Shown: piece after piece, positions 15,325 to 22,149 of the stretch | How positions within the stretch are numbered: the stretch's first letter is position 1 | Layout of the letters: each line of letters begins with the position of its first letter | Assembly: GCF_000710915.1 (NCBI RefSeq) | Contig: NZ_BAUA01000092.1 | Coordinates: forward strand, 1-34,422 | Source: Nocardia brasiliensis IFM 10847 | GTDB taxonomy: Bacteria; Actinomycetota; Actinomycetes; Mycobacteriales; Mycobacteriaceae | DNA: 34,422 nucleotides | Direction of reading: 5' to 3' | The notes under the pieces: generated by a model | Told to the model about the DNA's origin: nothing | Databases searched by the model: none | What the model saw: the letters and a program-made list of their open reading frames with translations, nothing else | Translations under genes and position numbers: made by a program

Positions 15325-15711
15325 GTGGAGCTCGAACCGCGTAATCCGACCGAAGGCGTCTACGCCGCGACCGACGACTATGTGCACGCGATGGAGGTGC
15401 GAGGCGCCGAACGCCTGCTGTTCATCTCGGGCACGATGGGCTTGGACCCCGACGGGAAACCCGGCGCGACCCTCGCCGAACAACTCGACCTGATCTGGTC
15501 GAACCTGCGCGCCATCCTCGCTTCGGCGGGCATGACCGTCGACAACATCGTCCGGCTCACCAGCTACCTGCGCGACCCGGCCTACGCCGACGCGAACGCC
15601 GCGGCCCGGGTCGCCGCGCTGAACGGCCGCGCGGTGCCGACCACCGCCATCGTGGTGCAGACGCTGGTCAGCGAGTGGCTTGTCGAGATCGAGGTGGTCG
15701 CCGCGGGCTGA
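15325..15711 (+). CDS. Rid-family (YjgF/YER057c/UK114) protein
   Basis: From a GTG at 15325 the protein has 128 residues, the normal length for this family; a TTG at 15304 would add seven, and neither has a clear ribosome-binding site. Family features are the core LLFISGTMGLDPDGK, EQLDLIWSNLRAILASAGMTVDNIVRLTSYL, and a final beta-strand WLVEIEVVAAG. RidA proteins that hydrolyse reactive enamine/imine intermediates use an arginine in a PAR motif near the end. Here that place reads PTT, so classical 2-aminoacrylate deaminase activity is doubtful. It is divergent from the vWA operon and shares its palindrome-bearing upstream region. Confidence 0.85.
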   Translation: MELEPRNPTEGVYAATDDYVHAMEVRGAERLLFISGTMGLDPDGKPGATLAEQLDLIWSNLRAILASAGMTVDNIVRLTSYLRDPAYADANAAARVAALNGRAVPTTAIVVQTLVSEWLVEIEVVAAG

Positions 15712-15728
15712 ACGGCGGCCGGGCGCTC

Positions 15729-15740
15729 GCGGAATTCCGC
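15729..15740. repeat. Perfect 12-bp palindrome GCGGAATTCCGC
   Basis: The palindrome lies 18 bases after the Rid-family stop and 72 bases before the next gene on the same strand. It might be a regulator site for that gene. It has no T-tract and no loop, so it is not a terminator. Confidence 0.25.
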
Positions 15741-15811
15741 CGGGCGGGAATCCGCGGCACCCGGCACGAGTTGGCTCGACTCGACACCATCGCACTTCGA
15801 GGAGATCCGAC

Positions 15812-16840
15812 ATGCCTTCGTCCGTGGCCGTTTTCGGCGCCTACGGCCACACCGGCCGCTTCATCGTCGCCGAACTGGTGCGGCACGGCTGGACGCCGAT
15901 CCTGTCCGGTCGCGACGAAGTTCGGCTGCGCGGACTCGCCGGCGTATATCCCGGGCTCGAGGTTCGGCCCGCGACCATCGATGACCCGGCGGCGCTCGAT
16001 CGCGCCCTCGCGGGCAGTGTGGCCGTGATCAACGCGGCCGGACCGTTCGGCGATACGGTCCCGGCAGTGGTCGAGGCCGCCCTGCGCGCGGGCGTGCACT
16101 ACGTCGACGTCGCCGCCGAGGTGGAGGTGGTCGCCGAAACCGTTGCGACTTACCAGGATCGCGCCACCGCGGCGGGTATCGTGGTCGCGCCCGCGATCGC
16201 CTTCTACGGCGGGCTCGGCGACCTTCTCGCCAGCGCCGCCATGGCCGATCTGCCCGCAGCCGACGAGATCGAACTCGCCTTCGCCCTCGACAGCTGGGTG
16301 CCCACGAAAGGCACGAGGCAGGCCGGTGCCGCCTCGCGCGGGCGCCGCAACGGACAGCGACTCGTCTACCGCGACGGCGCATTCGGACTTCGCGACGACG
16401 CGGCCCCGGTGTCGGAGCGGACCTTTCCCGCGCCGTTCGGGAAGCAGACCGTCGTCGGCGATTTCACCACCGCCGACAGCGTCACCATTCCATATCACCT
16501 GAAAACCGCCGCCCTGCACACCTATATGACCGCTGCTCCCCTGCGCGACCTCGCCTCCGGCGATCTCACACCGCCGCAGCCCGCCGACGAATCCGGCCGA
16601 TCCGCTCAGCAGTTCCTGGTCGAGGTCGTGGTCCGATCCGGTTCGCTGCGACGCCACGCGGTCGTCGCCGGGCGCGACATCTACGCGGTCACCGCACCGA
16701 TCGCGGTGGAAGCGTTGTCGCACATCACTTCCGGGGGACGCTCCGGCGTGCGCACCGCCGCTCAGCTCGGCGACCCCGGCGCGATCCTCCGCGCCCTGCT
16801 GCCCGCACACCTGGACCGGCTGGAGTTCGACGCCGGCTGA
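15812..16840 (+). CDS. Saccharopine-dehydrogenase-like NAD(P)-binding protein
   Basis: GAGGAG 8 bases upstream fixes the ATG at 15812 (342 residues). The N-terminus is a Rossmann fold with AVFGAYGHTGRFIVAEL (G-x-x-G-x-x-G) and VINAAGPFGDTVPAVVEAALRAGVHYVDVAAE, the typical pattern of saccharopine-dehydrogenase NADP-binding-domain proteins and trans-acting enoyl reductases. A mixed alpha/beta domain with FYGGLGDLLASAAMADL and the substrate region follows. Relatives in actinomycetes reduce lipid or polyketide intermediates or have no known substrate. It stands 100 bases after the Rid-family gene, so co-transcription is possible but not certain. Confidence 0.82.
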   Translation: MPSSVAVFGAYGHTGRFIVAELVRHGWTPILSGRDEVRLRGLAGVYPGLEVRPATIDDPAALDRALAGSVAVINAAGPFGDTVPAVVEAALRAGVHYVDVAAEVEVVAETVATYQDRATAAGIVVAPAIAFYGGLGDLLASAAMADLPAADEIELAFALDSWVPTKGTRQAGAASRGRRNGQRLVYRDGAFGLRDDAAPVSERTFPAPFGKQTVVGDFTTADSVTIPYHLKTAALHTYMTAAPLRDLASGDLTPPQPADESGRSAQQFLVEVVVRSGSLRRHAVVAGRDIYAVTAPIAVEALSHITSGGRSGVRTAAQLGDPGAILRALLPAHLDRLEFDAG

Positions 16841-16898
16841 CCTGGCGGTGGCGCGAAAATCAGCGGCCGACCACGACGACCGCGGTTAGTATCCCGGC

Positions 16899-17378
16899 AT
16901 GGACGAGATCGCCGCGAAACCGACCGTGCTCGCCGTCGAGGCCGCGCTGCGCGCCGCCGGGATCACCCCGCAGATCCGGGTCCTGCCGGAGACCGCCCCG
17001 ACCGCGGTCGCCGCCGCCCAACAGCTCGGCTGCTCGGTCGCGGCCATCGCGAACAGCCTGATCTTCGACGCGGCGGGCGCGCCGCTGCTGGTCCTCACCA
17101 GCGGTGCGCACCGGGTCGACACCGGCAAGGTGGCTGCCCACCTCGGTCTCGCGAAACTCAGCCGCGCCACCGCCGAATTCGTCCGCGCCCACACCGGCCA
17201 GGCCATCGGCGGTGTCGCGCCCCTGGGCCATCCCGCCCCGATCCGGACGTTGATCGACGAGAGCTTGGCGGCCCACGACGAGATCTGGGCCGCGGCGGGT
17301 CACCCGCACACCGTATTCTGCACGACGTACCGCGAATTACTCGAAGCCACTGGGGCGGAAGCGATCTCGGTGAACTGA
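16899..17378 (+). CDS. YbaK/EbsC-like aminoacyl-tRNA deacylase
   Basis: This 159-residue protein is made of one YbaK/prolyl-tRNA-synthetase-associated domain. Diagnostic stretches are the early AAQQLGCSVAAIANSLIF, LLVLTSGAHRVDTGKVAAHLG, the glycine loop GQAIGGVAPLGHP, and a final HPHTVFCTTYRELLEATGA strand-helix. Such proteins hydrolyse mischarged tRNAs such as Cys-tRNA(Pro) or related aminoacyl-tRNAs in the cytoplasm. Its stop lies only 5 bases from the stop of the convergent HxlR regulator, so the two transcripts must overlap. Confidence 0.88.
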   Translation: MDEIAAKPTVLAVEAALRAAGITPQIRVLPETAPTAVAAAQQLGCSVAAIANSLIFDAAGAPLLVLTSGAHRVDTGKVAAHLGLAKLSRATAEFVRAHTGQAIGGVAPLGHPAPIRTLIDESLAAHDEIWAAAGHPHTVFCTTYRELLEATGAEAISVN

Positions 17379-17383
17379 GGACG

Positions 17384-17878
17384 TTACGGCGACATGTGAT
17401 CGCCGATCAGCATCGTCCCCGGCCCGCGGTGCGCGCCGGGGCCGTGCGCGAATCGGACGTTGTCCGCGGTCAATTCCGCGCCGCATTCCCGGCACACCAC
17501 CACGCCTGCGGTCACCTTGCCGCAGTCCTCGTGCACGACCAGCGCGGGCGGACCTTCCGGCCCGGCCAGCCAGGTATCGCCCCATGCGACGAGCATGGTC
17601 AGCGCCGGGTACAGCTCCCGCCCCTTGGGTGTGAGCAGGTACTCGTGCCGGACCGGATTCGACTGATACTCAACGGCTGCCACGATGCCGTGCGCTTGCA
17701 GCGTGGCCAGGCGGGCGGCGAGCACATTGGAGGCGATGCCGAGGTCGCGGCGGATGTCCTCGAAGCGGGACAACCCGACGAACAGATCCCGCAACACCAG
17801 CGGTGTCCACCGCTCGCCGATCACGTCGAGGGTGCGCGCGATGGAGCACACCATGTCGGAGAGATCAGCTTTGGGCAC
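17384..17878 (-). CDS. HxlR-family winged-helix regulator
   Basis: This 164-residue protein begins with the HxlR signature: CSIARTLDVIGERWTPLVLRDL, including the N-terminal Cys used as redox or electrophile sensor in several members. The winged helix follows (SRFEDIRRDLGIASNVLAARLATLQAHGIV, YLLTPKGRELYPAL). A C-terminal extension has three cysteines (HEDCGKVTAGVVVCRECGAEL) in a zinc-ribbon-like spacing. It is divergent from the NTF2-like gene with a 53-base intergenic region carrying a clear dyad, so it probably represses both itself and that pair. Confidence 0.88.
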   Translation of the reverse strand: MPKADLSDMVCSIARTLDVIGERWTPLVLRDLFVGLSRFEDIRRDLGIASNVLAARLATLQAHGIVAAVEYQSNPVRHEYLLTPKGRELYPALTMLVAWGDTWLAGPEGPPALVVHEDCGKVTAGVVVCRECGAELTADNVRFAHGPGAHRGPGTMLIGDHMSP

Positions 17879-17889
17879 CGCGCCAGTCT

Positions 17890-17914
17890 AGTCCATTGCT
17901 TTTTGCAAGCGACT
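17890..17914. promoter_or_regulatory. 25-bp dyad, probable HxlR operator
   Basis: The sequence is AGTC-N2-TTGC-N5-GCAA-N2-GACT, with both arm pairs perfectly symmetrical around a T-tract centre. It fills the middle of the 53-base region between the HxlR regulator and the NTF2-like gene, overlapping where both promoters must be. Binding by the neighbouring HxlR protein is inference. Confidence 0.6.
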
Positions 17915-17931
17915 CGGGCTAGGTTGGCGGC

Positions 17932-18381
17932 ATGGACACAGTGCAAGATCCGGCAGCCGCGACCGACGTCGTGGCCGCGTTCCGCACGGCGACCACCACC
18001 GCCGATTTCGACACCCTGATGGACCTGCTCACCGAGGACGCGGCGTTGACCTCGCCGCTGTCCGGACGCATGGTCTTTCGCGGCAAAGCGGACCTGCGCG
18101 TGCTGCTCACCGCGGCTTACGGTGGACTTTCCGGGTTGCGCTGGACCGATGAGATCGGCGACGGGAAGCGACGGGTGCTGCTCGCGGAAGCGTCCGTCGG
18201 CCGGTTCCGGCTCACCGAGGCCTTGGTGCTCGACCTCGCCGACGACGGCCGCATTCGGGGCCTCAGTCCGCACCTGCGCCCCTGGCTCACTCTCACCGCC
18301 GTCGCCGTTCGGCTCGCGCCCGGGCTGTTCAAACATCCCGGGGTGCTGCGTCGGGCGATGCGGGCAGCCGCGACGCCGTAG
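17932..18381 (+). CDS. NTF2-like (SnoaL/SgcJ-type) protein
   Basis: This 149-residue protein starts with the helix pattern of the NTF2-like cone fold (DVVAAFRTATTTADFDTLMDLLTEDAALTSPLSGRMVFRGKADL). A set of beta-strands follows (VLLAEASVGRFRLTEALVLDLADDGRIRGLSPHLRPW). The fold serves as enzyme or ligand-binding domain, and no catalytic residues could be named. The last 40 residues are a basic helical tail. It is divergent from the HxlR regulator and followed after 9 bases by the MmcQ/YjbR gene, so these two form a regulated operon. Confidence 0.75.
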   Translation: MDTVQDPAAATDVVAAFRTATTTADFDTLMDLLTEDAALTSPLSGRMVFRGKADLRVLLTAAYGGLSGLRWTDEIGDGKRRVLLAEASVGRFRLTEALVLDLADDGRIRGLSPHLRPWLTLTAVAVRLAPGLFKHPGVLRRAMRAAATP

Positions 18382-18390
18382 ACTCCGGCT

Positions 18391-18762
18391 ATGGACCCGT
18401 TGCCACGGATCCGAGCGATCTGCCAGGACCTACCGGAGTGCAGCGAACGGCTGAGCCACGGCTGCCCCACCTTTTTCGTGCGCACCAAGAAGTCGTTCGT
18501 CAAGTACATCCCCAGCGGGTACAACGAGCCGGGCCCGACGATCTGGTGCCCAGCGCCCGAGGGCGTGCAGGGCGAGCTGGTGGACGCCGAGCCCACCCGA
18601 TTCTTCGTGCCGCCATACGTCGGGCACAGCGGCTGGATCGGCGTCCGCCTCGACATCGACCCCGACTGGGGCGAATTCACGGAGATCATCCGAGACGCCT
18701 ACCGCAGGGTCGCCCCGAAAAAGCTGGTGGCGGAACTCGAATCACGTCTACCTCAGCAATAG
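18391..18762 (+). CDS. MmcQ/YjbR-family DNA-binding-like protein
   Basis: This 123-residue protein has the MmcQ/YjbR double-wing pattern: an early helix (RIRAICQDLPECSERLSHGCPTFFV), FVRTKKSFVKYIPSG strands, WIGVRLDI, and a final helical RDAYRRVAPKKLVAEL. The fold resembles CyaY and DNA-binding double-wing domains, but its function is unknown. It lies 9 bases after the NTF2-like gene, which suggests joint control by the HxlR regulator. Confidence 0.82.
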   Translation: MDPLPRIRAICQDLPECSERLSHGCPTFFVRTKKSFVKYIPSGYNEPGPTIWCPAPEGVQGELVDAEPTRFFVPPYVGHSGWIGVRLDIDPDWGEFTEIIRDAYRRVAPKKLVAELESRLPQQ

Positions 18763-18788
18763 CCGGGTGCCGGAACCCTGCTGGTGGC

Positions 18789-19094
18789 TCACTTATCCTG
18801 CCCTTCCTGCAATTTCGTCGTGATCTCGGCGGCGAGTCGAGGCTGTTCGGATTCCATCCGCTGGACGTAGGTCACCGCATCGCCGACGGTGCGCAGCCCG
18901 GCCAAGTCCTCGTCGGGGATCTTCACCTCGTATTTGTCCTCCAGCTGCACGGCGATCTCCACCAGCGACAGCGAGTCGATTTCCAGATCGTCGATGAAAG
19001 ACTTCTCGATAGACACTTCCGCCGCCTCGATGCCGGTCACCTCCTCGACGATCTCCGCGATGCCGGCGACGATGTCTTCCTGTGTAACAGTCAT
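18789..19094 (-). CDS. Acyl carrier protein, AcpM-like
   Basis: This 101-residue acidic protein has the phosphopantetheine attachment motif FIDDLEIDSLSLVEI (Ser at about residue 41) in a four-helix carrier-protein pattern (VQLEDKYEVKIPDEDLAGLRTVGDAVTYVQ). The extra C-terminal tail of about 20 residues (QPRLAAEITTKLQEGQDK) resembles the extension of mycobacterial AcpM, the carrier of meromycolate chains. In mycobacteria acpM sits between fabD and kasA; here no fatty-acid synthase gene is adjacent. It may be an additional carrier for a dedicated lipid or polyketide enzyme. Confidence 0.9.
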   Translation of the reverse strand: MTVTQEDIVAGIAEIVEEVTGIEAAEVSIEKSFIDDLEIDSLSLVEIAVQLEDKYEVKIPDEDLAGLRTVGDAVTYVQRMESEQPRLAAEITTKLQEGQDK

Positions 19095-19177
19095 GGCTCA
19101 CTCTCGTTCGGCTGTCCGCGTCGGCTGAAGGCCAGGTGCCTCGATTGCACCGAGCGGCAGTGCGATTACGCTAAGAG

Positions 19178-19193
19178 CTCCAGCGGGGTGGAG
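19178..19193. promoter_or_regulatory. CTCCA-N6-TGGAG dyad at the start of the MerR gene
   Basis: The dyad is of the kind bound by MerR-family dimers. Its right arm also contains the GGAGG that serves as ribosome-binding site for the GTG at 19206. It may therefore be an autoregulatory operator overlapping the translation start, or only a coincidence of the ribosome-binding site. Confidence 0.4.
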
Positions 19194-19205
19194 GTTCAAG
19201 AGCTT

Positions 19206-20123
19206 GTGACAGAGGACACACCAACCACTGGGCTGGTGAGCATCGGGGAATTGGCACGCAGAACCGGGTTTTCGGTGCGAACCATCCGGTTCTACTGCGA
19301 CGAAGGCATTCTCGAACCCCAGCGCAGCACGGGCGGGCATCGGATGTTCGACGCCGACGACGCCACCGAACGATTGCTCCTGGTGCGGCAATTGCGCGCC
19401 TTGGGGCTCGGGCTCGATTCGATCATCGGTGTGCTGCACGAGCAGCGGTCGCTGACCGAGGTGATCGCCGCCGAAAGTGCGCGCCTGGACGACGAATTGC
19501 GCACCCTGGCATGGCGGCGGGCGTCCCTGCAAGCGGTCGAAATGACCAGTGCCGCACAGCGAACCGAGCGGCTCGCGTTGCTGGCCGCAGCCCAGGACGG
19601 GGCGGCGCTCCACGAAACCCTGGTCCGATTCTGGCAGCGGGTTCTCGCGCCACTCCCACGATCCGCCAGCGATCCGTGGATCTACTGGAATGTCCCGGAA
19701 CCACCCGCCGCCCCGTCCGTCGACGAGGTGGTCGCGTACGCCGAGTTGGTCGCCCTCACGGCGGCTCCGGGCATGAGCAATGCTGTGCGGCGACAATATT
19801 GGCGACAACGGCCAGATCGGATCCGCGACCCGTACGCCTTGTACCGCGACATGGGCGAGTTGATGGTCGAAGTCGTCGATCGCGTCTCGGCAGGAACTCC
19901 CCCGCAGCCGGGCGATGAACTCGACCGATTCGTCACCGCCCACGCCCAGGCCCGCGGCGAACGAGACTCGACCAACTTCCGGCAGCAATTACTCACCGAC
20001 GCCACCGACTCCGACACCCGAATCCACCACTACTGGACCCTGACCGCCCACCTCCTCGGATCCCGCATCACCATCGGCCAGGCCCACCACTGGTTGTACA
20101 GCGCCCTCACCCAATCCACCTGA
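19206..20123 (+). CDS. MerR-family transcriptional regulator
   Basis: From the GTG at 19206, 11 bases after GGAGG, the protein has 305 residues; GTGs at 19188 and 19236 are alternatives. The N-terminal MerR helix-turn-helix is clear (SIGELARRTGFSVRTIRFYCDEGIL, then STGGHRMFDADDATERLLLVRQLRALGLGLDSI). The long coiled helix (LTEVIAAESARLDDELRTLAWRRASL) forms the dimer arm. The remaining 180 residues form a helical effector domain without a recognisable ligand motif or metal-binding cysteines. It is divergent from the acyl carrier protein gene, which might be its target. Confidence 0.85.
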   Translation: MTEDTPTTGLVSIGELARRTGFSVRTIRFYCDEGILEPQRSTGGHRMFDADDATERLLLVRQLRALGLGLDSIIGVLHEQRSLTEVIAAESARLDDELRTLAWRRASLQAVEMTSAAQRTERLALLAAAQDGAALHETLVRFWQRVLAPLPRSASDPWIYWNVPEPPAAPSVDEVVAYAELVALTAAPGMSNAVRRQYWRQRPDRIRDPYALYRDMGELMVEVVDRVSAGTPPQPGDELDRFVTAHAQARGERDSTNFRQQLLTDATDSDTRIHHYWTLTAHLLGSRITIGQAHHWLYSALTQST

Positions 20124-20173
20124 ACCCCGCGCACAGACCATCGGCAAGAGCGAGCAACACGCACAATGGCACT

Positions 20174-20539
20174 GTGCGCGAGCAAGATCCGACACCAGAC
20201 GAACAGCGATTCTTCGACGCCCGGAGAGCGCAGGTGCCCGAGATCGACGATTGGTACCACGCGGACGAGGACGGCACGCTGTGGGTGACCGCTTCCCTGG
20301 ACTTCGTGGACAGCACCGGCCACATCCGAGACACCCTTCGCGTCGACTACGACGGAGTCTCCCTCCAGGGCGGCTGGAGTCCGGCGTGCCTCAACTGGGA
20401 CGACGGGGTTCGAGCTGCCGACGCGGGCATCGAGACCGCACCGCCGGAGGGGCTGCGCCGCGACAACGTCGCCCCGCTCAGGGCCGCACACGCCGCGGCG
20501 GAGTGGTTTCTCACGCACCGAGAAATGCGACGCCGATAG
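20174..20539 (+). CDS. Hypothetical acidic protein
   Basis: I do not recognise the family of this 121-residue protein, which starts at a GTG. It has no signal peptide or membrane segment and is rich in Asp, Glu and Trp. The pattern of strands around GTLWVTASLDFVDSTGHIRDTLRVDYDGVSLQGGW suggests a small beta-sheet domain followed by a helical tail (LRAAHAAAEWFLTHREM). Strong GC bias at third positions supports coding. It lies 50 bases after the MerR gene on the same strand. Confidence 0.6.
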   Translation: MREQDPTPDEQRFFDARRAQVPEIDDWYHADEDGTLWVTASLDFVDSTGHIRDTLRVDYDGVSLQGGWSPACLNWDDGVRAADAGIETAPPEGLRRDNVAPLRAAHAAAEWFLTHREMRRR

Positions 20540-20706
20540 CCGGTTCTGCTTCGGGGCAACTTTCCGAAAGGGTCCACCGGCAACTGCTCTGCCGAGCTGA
20601 GCGGGTGAGCTGAGTTTTGGGCGGGGGTTGGTGTCGTCCACGGAGGGATGCTTCGCCGGCAGGCCGCTAGCCTTGGTCTCGGGACAGTCGATAGACGGGG
20701 AAGCTG

Positions 20707-21204
20707 ATGGGTGCGGTCGTCGCGCGAGCACGGGCGGGCTGGATGAGATTCCAGGAGATGCGCTTTCGGATCGCGGCATGGCTGGCGATGCCCGGCGCAG
20801 CCCTTTGGGCCGCGCAAGCTCTCGGCGCGTGGATCCAATCACAGGAAGGCAAGTGGCAGGACAACGACTATCTATCGGTCGGCGGCTCGACGATCACCGC
20901 GGACAGCCTGCTGACGATGCTGGCATTCGCATTCCTGCTCATCGCCGGACTACTCACCGTCGGCGCGATTCATCTACTGCGCGGCAACATGTTCGGACGC
21001 TATCTGCTGCTGGCCGGTGCGTGGTTGGTGGTCATCGGCCAATTGTTCGCGGGACTGCTGGCGGCGATCCCGATCGATGCCTTCTATTACTCCGCCCCCG
21101 CCAACGTCGTCTTCGTGACACCGCTGGCGATCTTCCCCGTGCTGGTAATCGTATGCCTGATGCCGGGCGCACAGCTCACTGCGGCGCTTGCAACCGGTAG
21201 CTGA
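20707..21204 (+). CDS. Four-helix membrane protein of unknown function
   Basis: This 165-residue protein has four hydrophobic segments (about residues 21-43, 68-91, 96-120 and 133-153) and a basic cytoplasmic N-terminus. GGGGAA lies 6 bases upstream of the ATG. No family motif was recognised. It resembles small uncharacterised integral membrane proteins common in actinomycetes. A 167-base gap without visible features precedes it. Confidence 0.65.
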   Translation: MGAVVARARAGWMRFQEMRFRIAAWLAMPGAALWAAQALGAWIQSQEGKWQDNDYLSVGGSTITADSLLTMLAFAFLLIAGLLTVGAIHLLRGNMFGRYLLLAGAWLVVIGQLFAGLLAAIPIDAFYYSAPANVVFVTPLAIFPVLVIVCLMPGAQLTAALATGS

Positions 21205-21271
21205 CGCAGATTTCGATCCGCAGGAACATTTGTCCAAGCCAGCGGCACCGTCCGGCGGGAACAGTGCAGGC

Positions 21272-22090
21272 ATGACTGTTTCCGAGGACAAAACGTATGC
21301 CGAGTCGCTGGCTCTGGACGGCGGGGCGCTACACGTGTATCAGGACGGCCCGCACGACGCCCCCGCGCTCCTGCTCATCCACGGCACCGCCGCGTCGGCC
21401 GCGTCGTGGGAGCCGATCGTTGCGCTGCTGAGCGGATCACATCGCGTCATCCGGATCGACCTGCCCGGCTGCGGTCGCTCGGCCCACCCGGCCGACGCGA
21501 GCTACGCCGTGCCCGACCAGGCTCGCCGAGCGGCGGCCGTGCTGGACCGGCTCGGTATCGAACGCGCCTGTGTGATCGGACATTCCAGCGGCGGCGTCAT
21601 CGCCACCGCCCTGACCGAGCAACGCCCCGACCTGGTGCGCGCCGTCGCGCTCATCGGCACCGGTCCCGACATGTCCGCCTACATCGGGCAGGAAGGCGGT
21701 ATCGACCCGCGCCGGTGGCCTGATCTCACCGACGAGCAGTTGCGCTCGGCGGCCGCCTCCGCCTTCGCGCCGGGGTACCGGATCCCGCCTATCTTGCTGG
21801 ATCAGTTGCGCGACATGGACTTACAGGTCTTCGCCGCGACCTCGCAGGCCGTCCCGGCATACCTGAACGAGCGCGGACTTCCCGAACGCCTCGCACACCT
21901 CGGTAAGCCGCTCCTGGTTCTTTTCGGCGAGCAGGACCAGCGGTGGCGGCCCTCCTGCGCACCCGAGTACCGCGTCGTTCCCGGTGCGCTGGTGGTGGTC
22001 ATGCCGGAGGTCGGCCATTCCCCGCCGATCGAGGATCCGACCCGAACCGCGCGAATCCTGCTGTCGTTCACCGGCGTTCACGCGTCCTGA
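21272..22090 (+). CDS. Alpha/beta hydrolase
   Basis: From the ATG at 21272 the protein has 272 residues. It shows the complete alpha/beta hydrolase pattern: oxyanion strand LLLIHGTAASAASWEPI, DLPGCGRSAHPAD, nucleophile elbow GHSSGG (Ser), acid in LFGEQDQRW, and catalytic His in PEVGHSPPIEDP. There is no signal peptide, so it is cytoplasmic. The substrate is unknown. An earlier in-frame start at 21188 would overlap the membrane-protein gene and adds no homology. It ends in front of a strong hairpin shared with the convergent ABC-F gene. Confidence 0.87.
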   Translation: MTVSEDKTYAESLALDGGALHVYQDGPHDAPALLLIHGTAASAASWEPIVALLSGSHRVIRIDLPGCGRSAHPADASYAVPDQARRAAAVLDRLGIERACVIGHSSGGVIATALTEQRPDLVRAVALIGTGPDMSAYIGQEGGIDPRRWPDLTDEQLRSAAASAFAPGYRIPPILLDQLRDMDLQVFAATSQAVPAYLNERGLPERLAHLGKPLLVLFGEQDQRWRPSCAPEYRVVPGALVVVMPEVGHSPPIEDPTRTARILLSFTGVHAS

Positions 22091-22114
22091 ACCGCGGACG
22101 AGGCGTTCGATCAC

Positions 22115-22141
22115 GCGGGCGCCCCTCGAAGAGGCGCCCGC
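22115..22141. terminator. Strong bidirectional hairpin between convergent genes
   Basis: GCGGGCG pairs with CGCCCGC, and CCTC pairs with GAGG around a GAA loop, giving 11 base pairs with a two-base bulge. It lies between the alpha/beta hydrolase stop (22090) and the ABC-F stop (22150). There is no long T-tract, as is common for actinomycete terminators. Confidence 0.65.
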
Positions 22142-22149
22142 GCGCTCTA

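Noticed and set aside
18438..19205. Plus-strand extension of the MerR frame upstream
   Set aside because: It would overlap the MmcQ/YjbR gene in another frame and run antisense through the acyl carrier protein; the MerR helix-turn-helix begins just after 19206.
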